Positions 59,500-64,000 of a stretch of DNA of 64,000 bases are shown here, in pieces. A program made the position numbers and the translations under genes. The stretch's first letter is position 1; each line of letters starts with the position of its first letter. The notes beneath the pieces are model-generated. The model had not been told where the DNA came from. It did not search any database and saw only the letters and a program-made list of their open reading frames with translations. The stretch lies in NCBI RefSeq assembly GCF_032085515.1, contig NZ_JASXSX010000001.1, forward strand, positions 1 through 64,000, written 5' to 3'. Origin of the DNA: Gleimia hominis. GTDB lineage: Bacteria; Actinomycetota; Actinomycetes; Actinomycetales; Actinomycetaceae.

Positions 59500-62277
59500 T
59501 TATGCCCCGCGCACGGTGCCACCTCCACGTAGTTCAACGCGGCCCTCAAACGCAATATTGCCAGCGAAAGTCCACGGTCCTTCAACGGTAAACGACTCGC
59601 ATCCAGCCAGGGACGGCAGCGTTTGGAAACGCGTTTCAAAATCCTGAATGAACTTGTAGTACTTGGAATCCAAAGACACCACTGGGGCGGCGTCGGTACG
59701 CAACACGAGCCGCGCCTCGTCGGTGTATTCGTACGCGTCCGAACGCACAGTCAACAAATCATTCGTGGTCTTAACCGGTAAAAAGCGGCCGCGGGGCACA
59801 CAAATCGGGGTGGAATACGCGAACTTCTCAACAATCGCACCCATCGCACACTCCATCTGAATCACCCTGGGCGACGCGCTATCGGTCGGATCCACGTTCT
59901 TCTCGTTGCGGATCAATGGCAAATCCACCACGCCCTCGGTCTCACGCAGCAAATCGCGCAGCGACTCAATGTTGAACCACAAGTTATTCGTGTGGAAGAA
60001 CGGGTGGCGATGCAGGTCCGTGAAGTGATGCATGTCCGACTCCGGGGTCTGCGCTGTATCGCGCAAAATCACGCGGCCATCGCTGTTGCGCCGCGCCAAA
60101 TGCCCACCCTTCAGGTCCGCGAGCGTTCGCTCGCACACCTCCGGGGCATAATCCGCGCCCGAAGCCGCGAACCAACCCGCGATCGACGCGGACGGGTACG
60201 CACCCAAATTGTCCGAATTAGACGTGTTCAAATACCGGTACCCCGCATCCAACAACCGGGTGAGCACGTCCCCGTCGTACAGGGTCGTGTAAATATCGCC
60301 GTGGCCCGGTGGGCACCACTCCAACTCCGGGTTCTTATTCCAACTCACGGGTTTAAGCGAATCCGCCAGAATTTTCGGCTCCCGGTTCTGCAGCACGTCC
60401 AACGGCAGGTCGGTGCGCAACTGCGGATCCAGCGCGTTCAAAGTGTCGGCCCGGGTGCGGAACGAGTTCATAAACAACAACGGCACGTCCACACCTGTGC
60501 GTTTGCGCACCTGAAAAATCTGGCGGGTCATGATGTCTAAAAACGTCTCTCCGTTGCGCACCGGCAGCAACGACTTCGCCTTATCCAACCCCATTGACGT
60601 ACCCAACCCACCGTTGAGCTTCAAAAACACGGTGCGCCCCAGGGCCTGCCGCGCATCATCGGGATCCACCTGCGTGTTCTCAATCCGCTCCACGTCCGTG
60701 ATCGGCGTGATTGAGGACTCTGGGATCAAACCCGTCGCCCCCGCCGCAACCTGGTGGAAATACCGTTCAAAGACCCGCATTGCCGTGCGCGACGCTCCAT
60801 CTGCACGCAACTTCTGCAGGTTCTGCTGCAACGCTTCCTGCTGCTCGGCGGTTAACTCATCGCGGACCTGCTGACCGTTTCTCGGCTGGCTATCTTGCGA
60901 GTGTGCCTGCTGGCTGTCTTGTGGCATTTGCGTCTCTTTCTCGTTCGACTCCAAAACTTGCGTCCCCACTAGCGTCCGCGCGGCGTCGTTTTCGCGCGCT
61001 TGCGTCGGCGTGGCAACGTACGCGGCGTCGTCTGCGTCCGCTTGCGTCGGCGTAGCAACGTACGCGGCGTCGTCTGCGCCCGCTGGCGTTAAGACCTGCG
61101 CGTCCTCATGCCCTTTTTCAGAGGTGAAAACCCGCGCGCCCGCACCCGCATACGTTTCTAAGAACTGCGGCTGCGCATACCCGCGGCGCACACTTTCTTC
61201 TTGCACGTGCGCGGCTACCTGTTCAATTATTTCTTGAGGCACCAGGGCAATCGCAGAGCCACCAAATCCGCCGCCCGTCATCCGGGCCGCAACCGCGCCC
61301 GCTTCCACCGCGGATTCAACCACGCAGTCCAGTTCCTCGCAAGACACCTGGTAGTCGTCGCGCAAAGACACGTGCGAAGCAGCGAACAGCTCCCCCACCT
61401 GCGCGTAATCTTGGTTCGCCAAGGCCTCAACAGTGGCTTCAACCCTCTGGTTCTCCGTTATTACGTGCCGCACGCGGGGCCGCAACTCTTCGGGAAGACG
61501 CTGCAAGTCCTCCAGTTTTGCTTGCCGCAACGACTCCAACCCCAACAGGTCCCGCGCCTGTTCACACTGTTCGCGCCGCTGCCCATACTGCCCATCCGTG
61601 AGCGAATGCGACGCCCGCGTATCCATCACCAACAGTTCCAGGCCGTGCGCGCGGAAGTCCGCTTCCACCAGCTCGTGGGTACCCGCGTGGAAATCAATCT
61701 TCAACGCCTGCCCCGCCTGCGTGAACACGGACGCCGTCTGATCTAACCCCCCGGTGGGTGCGCCCGCCACCTCATTTTCTGCGCGAATACAGGCATTCAC
61801 TATGCGGGTGCGCGCCTCCTCATTGTCATAATCTGGCGCTAACATAGCGACCGCCATCGCGCATTCAATAGCTGCGGAAGACGACAAGCCCGCGCCCAGC
61901 GGAACACAAGACGCGACCGCAGCGTCAAAACCCCGGTCTACCCCCAGCGCCCACGCCGGGCCACCCGCATAGTTAACCCAAGAAGATTCCATTCCGGGTT
62001 TAATGTCACTGATGTGGCCTTCCCACAAGCTCGCGCCCTTAGAGATCAAACGGACCACGTCGTCGTCCCGCCATTGGAACGCCACAAACGTAGCATGCGG
62101 AAGTGCGATCGGCAGGCACAAGCCGTCATTGTAATCCGTGTGCTCACCAATGAGGTTCACCCGGCCCGGCGCAATCCCCACTACCCCATTAAAAGGGGCG
62201 AAAGTCTGTTCGAACAGTTCGGTTGCCTGCCGCGCCCCCTGCGGATCGCTCCAGTGCGGAATGAAAGTTACGGACAC
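59500..62277 (-). CDS. galK: Fused galactokinase and UGP2-type UTP-hexose-1-phosphate uridylyltransferase
   Basis: A 925-residue protein. Residues 1-385 are a GHMP galactokinase: GRVNLIGEHTDYNDG (38-52), the phosphate loop PLGAGLSSSAA (127-136) and MTGGGFGGSAI (333-343). Residues 386-470 are a hydrophilic linker with two 14-residue repeats (DDAAYVATPTQA). Residues about 472-925 are a full UGP2-family pyrophosphorylase: FLKLNGGLGTSMGLDKAKSLLPV (551-573), an EWCPPGHGDIYTTL segment and NSDNLGAYP. Bifidobacterial enzymes of this family also use Gal-1-P. GTG 62277 has GGAGG upstream. An internal ATG at residue 451 follows GAGAAAGAG and could also initiate the second part. The frame is open throughout, so the two enzymes are joined; this would channel galactose to UDP-galactose. 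The family's usual kinase and UGPase are separate. Confidence 0.9.
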   Translation of the reverse strand: MSVTFIPHWSDPQGARQATELFEQTFAPFNGVVGIAPGRVNLIGEHTDYNDGLCLPIALPHATFVAFQWRDDDVVRLISKGASLWEGHISDIKPGMESSWVNYAGGPAWALGVDRGFDAAVASCVPLGAGLSSSAAIECAMAVAMLAPDYDNEEARTRIVNACIRAENEVAGAPTGGLDQTASVFTQAGQALKIDFHAGTHELVEADFRAHGLELLVMDTRASHSLTDGQYGQRREQCEQARDLLGLESLRQAKLEDLQRLPEELRPRVRHVITENQRVEATVEALANQDYAQVGELFAASHVSLRDDYQVSCEELDCVVESAVEAGAVAARMTGGGFGGSAIALVPQEIIEQVAAHVQEESVRRGYAQPQFLETYAGAGARVFTSEKGHEDAQVLTPAGADDAAYVATPTQADADDAAYVATPTQARENDAARTLVGTQVLESNEKETQMPQDSQQAHSQDSQPRNGQQVRDELTAEQQEALQQNLQKLRADGASRTAMRVFERYFHQVAAGATGLIPESSITPITDVERIENTQVDPDDARQALGRTVFLKLNGGLGTSMGLDKAKSLLPVRNGETFLDIMTRQIFQVRKRTGVDVPLLFMNSFRTRADTLNALDPQLRTDLPLDVLQNREPKILADSLKPVSWNKNPELEWCPPGHGDIYTTLYDGDVLTRLLDAGYRYLNTSNSDNLGAYPSASIAGWFAASGADYAPEVCERTLADLKGGHLARRNSDGRVILRDTAQTPESDMHHFTDLHRHPFFHTNNLWFNIESLRDLLRETEGVVDLPLIRNEKNVDPTDSASPRVIQMECAMGAIVEKFAYSTPICVPRGRFLPVKTTNDLLTVRSDAYEYTDEARLVLRTDAAPVVSLDSKYYKFIQDFETRFQTLPSLAGCESFTVEGPWTFAGNIAFEGRVELRGGGTVRGA
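61010..61080 (-). repeat. 42-bp in-frame duplication in the GalK-UGP linker
   Basis: The codons for DDAAYVATPTQA occur twice with a 14-codon period (residues 402-413 and 416-427). The DNA differs at only one or two positions, so the duplication is recent. The period equals that of the repeats in the kinase and amidotransferase genes. Confidence 0.85.
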
Positions 62278-62402
62278 GATCTGCCTCCACGTTCCTCTCT
62301 AGCAAGTCCCCTCAACGGCAGCTAACTACCACCATAAATCTTTTCACATTCAACAACCCAAAGGCAGGACTTCAACGGCGTGCACGCGTGGCCCAGCCGT
62401 TT

Positions 62403-62453
62403 CAAAGCCGCTCCCGTTCCAACGCTGCTCCCGTTCCAAAGCCGCTACCGTTC
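62403..62453. repeat. Three 17-bp tandem repeats upstream of galK-UGP
   Basis: CAAAGCCGCTCCCGTTC, CAACGCTGCTCCCGTTC and CAAAGCCGCTACCGTTC follow each other (62403, 62420, 62437). They lie in the gap between the alpha-galactosidase stop and the galK-UGP start. Confidence 0.9.
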
Positions 62454-62488
62454 CACCAAGCGCAGTCCCTCTTGCGTCAAAACGGCTC

Positions 62489-63934
62489 TCACTTCACCAA
62501 GAGCCGGTCTGAAATGCGTGAGGTTGGGTTCAAGTACTCGTCAAAGTTCACCTCTTGCCCGTCAACCCGGTAGGTGTAGCGGCCTACCTGTTCAACACGC
62601 GGGTGGCGTTCGAAATGCGCTATCCACCGCTGCACGACCGCAGCTTCTTGGTCGCTGAGCCACGCGCGCGGATCCGAACACTGCGCAAACCCACACACCA
62701 ACCCTGCTTGCGCGGTTAAAGCATTTACCTCGGGCGACAATAATGAACCCCGCGTACGGAAATACGCCACATCCGGGTCGCAATCCGCCAACGGTTTCAA
62801 CCAGGCGCGCGAAAGCGAATTGCGAAGCGCATTCACCACCGCCGGGCCCGACGGATCCCGCTTGCGTTCCGTGTTATCCCAATACGGCGCCGTATCCGGC
62901 CCCACCCGCATACCATCCAACACACCAAGCGACGCATTCACCACCGCACCCGAACCGAGCAAGTAAACGTCGCTCCCGACCGCTTCGCGCATAGTCTCTA
63001 AGCCCGCGCGGTAGGCAACCTCCCGGTCCATACCATGCTGCCGCTGTGCTTGCACTGCTGCTGCGTACAAAAAGTCGAGTTTGAACATGTCGAAACCCCA
63101 CCGGGCGATTTCACTCATGGTTTCTGCCAACCAGTCGTGTGCCTGCGGTTTCGAAAAGTCCAGCGCGTAGTATTCTTGCCCCCAGTTAAACCCGGAGGGG
63201 GTCAGCGACCCATCTTCGTTATGCAAAAACAGTTCCGGATACGCCTCTACCGTGGGGGTGCCCGGCAGAGCAATAAACGGTGACACCCACAGACCTGCCT
63301 TCAAACCCGCCTGGTGAATATCGTCCACCACCGGTTTCATGCCGCGCGGGAACTTCTGGTTCGCCCGCCAATCCCCCACTTTGCGTTCCCAGCCGTCGTC
63401 AATTTGCACCACGCCGTAGCCCAGTTTTTTCGCTGCAGGAATCTCACTGGTGATGATCTGTTCGGAAACCTCTTCAAACCACGAGTACCACGACGACCAC
63501 ACCGCACCGAGAACATCCACTGCTTGCTTGCGTTCTGGTAGTTGGCGGTATTGCGCAAGGGCTTTTGCGTAGCGGGCGAACACTTCCTGCTCCGCACCCG
63601 TGGTTACGAACCAGGCGCCACCATTCGCGTGCGCGCTACCTGTATCTATACACGTTGCTTCGATCGTATTTGGCGTGAGCGTCAGCACCGGGGTGGAACC
63701 ACTCAGTGCTCCCACTAACAGCACTTCCCCCTGCTCGGAAACAACCGCGGTCACCATCGAGGAGCGGTGCTTAGTAGTTGAATCATTCACCACATCTTCC
63801 GCGGTTAAGCTGCGCAGCGGGTTATCCCAGATTCGCCACGGATCCCGCTCGAGCGACCACCAGCGCGTGGGCGTCCAGGAGTTCCACCCGTGCCGGTAAT
63901 ACTCACTCACACCCCAGTTGTGGGTGACCTTCAC
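62489..63934 (-). CDS. Alpha-galactosidase, GH36 family
   Basis: A 481-residue protein of the GH36/melibiase superfamily. It has an N-terminal beta-rich part, then a TIM barrel with WSSWYSWF, VVQIDDGWE (about 176-184), the nucleophile Asp at about 287 in FKLDFLY, and the acid/base Asp at about 347 in RVGPDTAPYW. No signal peptide, so it acts on imported raffinose-, stachyose- or melibiose-like sugars. It is shorter than the 700-residue bacterial type, lacking the long beta sandwich, as in small GH36-like enzymes. GTG 63934 follows AAAGGAACC. With the downstream GalK-UGP gene it forms a galactose pathway. Confidence 0.88.
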   Translation of the reverse strand: MKVTHNWGVSEYYRHGWNSWTPTRWWSLERDPWRIWDNPLRSLTAEDVVNDSTTKHRSSMVTAVVSEQGEVLLVGALSGSTPVLTLTPNTIEATCIDTGSAHANGGAWFVTTGAEQEVFARYAKALAQYRQLPERKQAVDVLGAVWSSWYSWFEEVSEQIITSEIPAAKKLGYGVVQIDDGWERKVGDWRANQKFPRGMKPVVDDIHQAGLKAGLWVSPFIALPGTPTVEAYPELFLHNEDGSLTPSGFNWGQEYYALDFSKPQAHDWLAETMSEIARWGFDMFKLDFLYAAAVQAQRQHGMDREVAYRAGLETMREAVGSDVYLLGSGAVVNASLGVLDGMRVGPDTAPYWDNTERKRDPSGPAVVNALRNSLSRAWLKPLADCDPDVAYFRTRGSLLSPEVNALTAQAGLVCGFAQCSDPRAWLSDQEAAVVQRWIAHFERHPRVEQVGRYTYRVDGQEVNFDEYLNPTSRISDRLLVK

Positions 63935-63948
63935 GTGGGTTCCTTTAA

Positions 63949-64000
63949 TTAGGTGCCCGCTACTTAGGTGCCCGCTATTAATTACGTGCTTGCTACTTAG
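63949..64000. repeat. 15-bp tandem repeat upstream of alpha-galactosidase (runs off window)
   Basis: TTAGGTGCCCGCTAC at 63949-63963 recurs at 63964-63978 with small changes, and a degenerate copy lies at 63981-64000. The window ends inside it. Confidence 0.75.

Overview
The window is 64 kb of a high-GC Gram-positive (Actinobacteria) chromosome. The evidence is a SenX3/RegX3-type PhoR-PhoP pair, a MutT1-type Nudix protein, DUF3073, DUF3618 and Holin-X family proteins, a septum-formation lipoprotein, an Mrp antiporter with fused A and B subunits, and an LPxTG/class C sortase pilus locus. The style suggests a host-associated member of the Actinomycetaceae or a relative; I cannot name the species. 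No rRNA, insertion sequence, prophage or CRISPR array is visible. A run of 96 N at 23462-23557 marks a scaffold gap between two identical tRNA-Asp genes.

Layout. 1-4.7 kb: tRNA-Thr, a membrane-anchored DsbA-like oxidoreductase, a Ser/Thr kinase and an MsmK/UgpC-type ABC ATPase. 4.8-13.2 kb: phosphate economy, with a PhoU-like (DUF47) protein and PiT transporter, a lipoprotein, the pstSCAB operon, and a divergent phoR-phoP pair; a PHO-box-like direct repeat lies between pstS and phoR. 13.2-23.2 kb: a Nudix/phosphatase-like protein, two unknowns, cstA-ybdD, a GCS2-type ligase, a class I glutamine amidotransferase and a Pro-rich membrane protein. 23.2-29.3 kb: tRNAs Phe, Asp (two), Glu and Lys, MscS channel, MsrB, EEP-family hydrolase, DMT exporter and GlsB/YeaQ-like protein. 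29.4-34.7 kb: a MacB/FtsEX-like exporter, Holin-X, DUF3618 and DUF3073. 34.7-41.4 kb: mnh/mrp antiporter operon. 41.5-48.9 kb: an unknown, dCTP deaminase, an ABC/DUF4418 cluster behind a metalloregulator-like operator, MPG glycosylase, FemABX and GNAT enzymes. 48.9-59.3 kb: pilus operon (giant tip adhesin, major pilin, class C sortase, minor pilin). 59.5-64 kb: a galactokinase fused to a UGP2-type UTP-hexose-1-phosphate uridylyltransferase, and a GH36 alpha-galactosidase.

How genes work together. PhoR-PhoP probably controls Pst, with PiT/DUF47 as a second phosphate route. The alpha-galactosidase would release galactose from raffinose- or melibiose-type sugars; the fusion enzyme would phosphorylate it and could convert Gal-1-P directly to UDP-galactose without GalT. 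The DsbA-like protein may fold the Cys-rich pilus adhesin.

The most unusual global feature is the number of short tandem repeats. One class sits at or just beyond stop codons (units of about 14-34 bp at 13.2, 14.4, 15.2, 19.5, 21.9, 27.5, 46.9 and 48.8 kb). Another class expands in-frame linkers inside proteins (42-bp units in the kinase, the amidotransferase and the GalK-UGP fusion; 36-39 bp or 21-24 bp in others).
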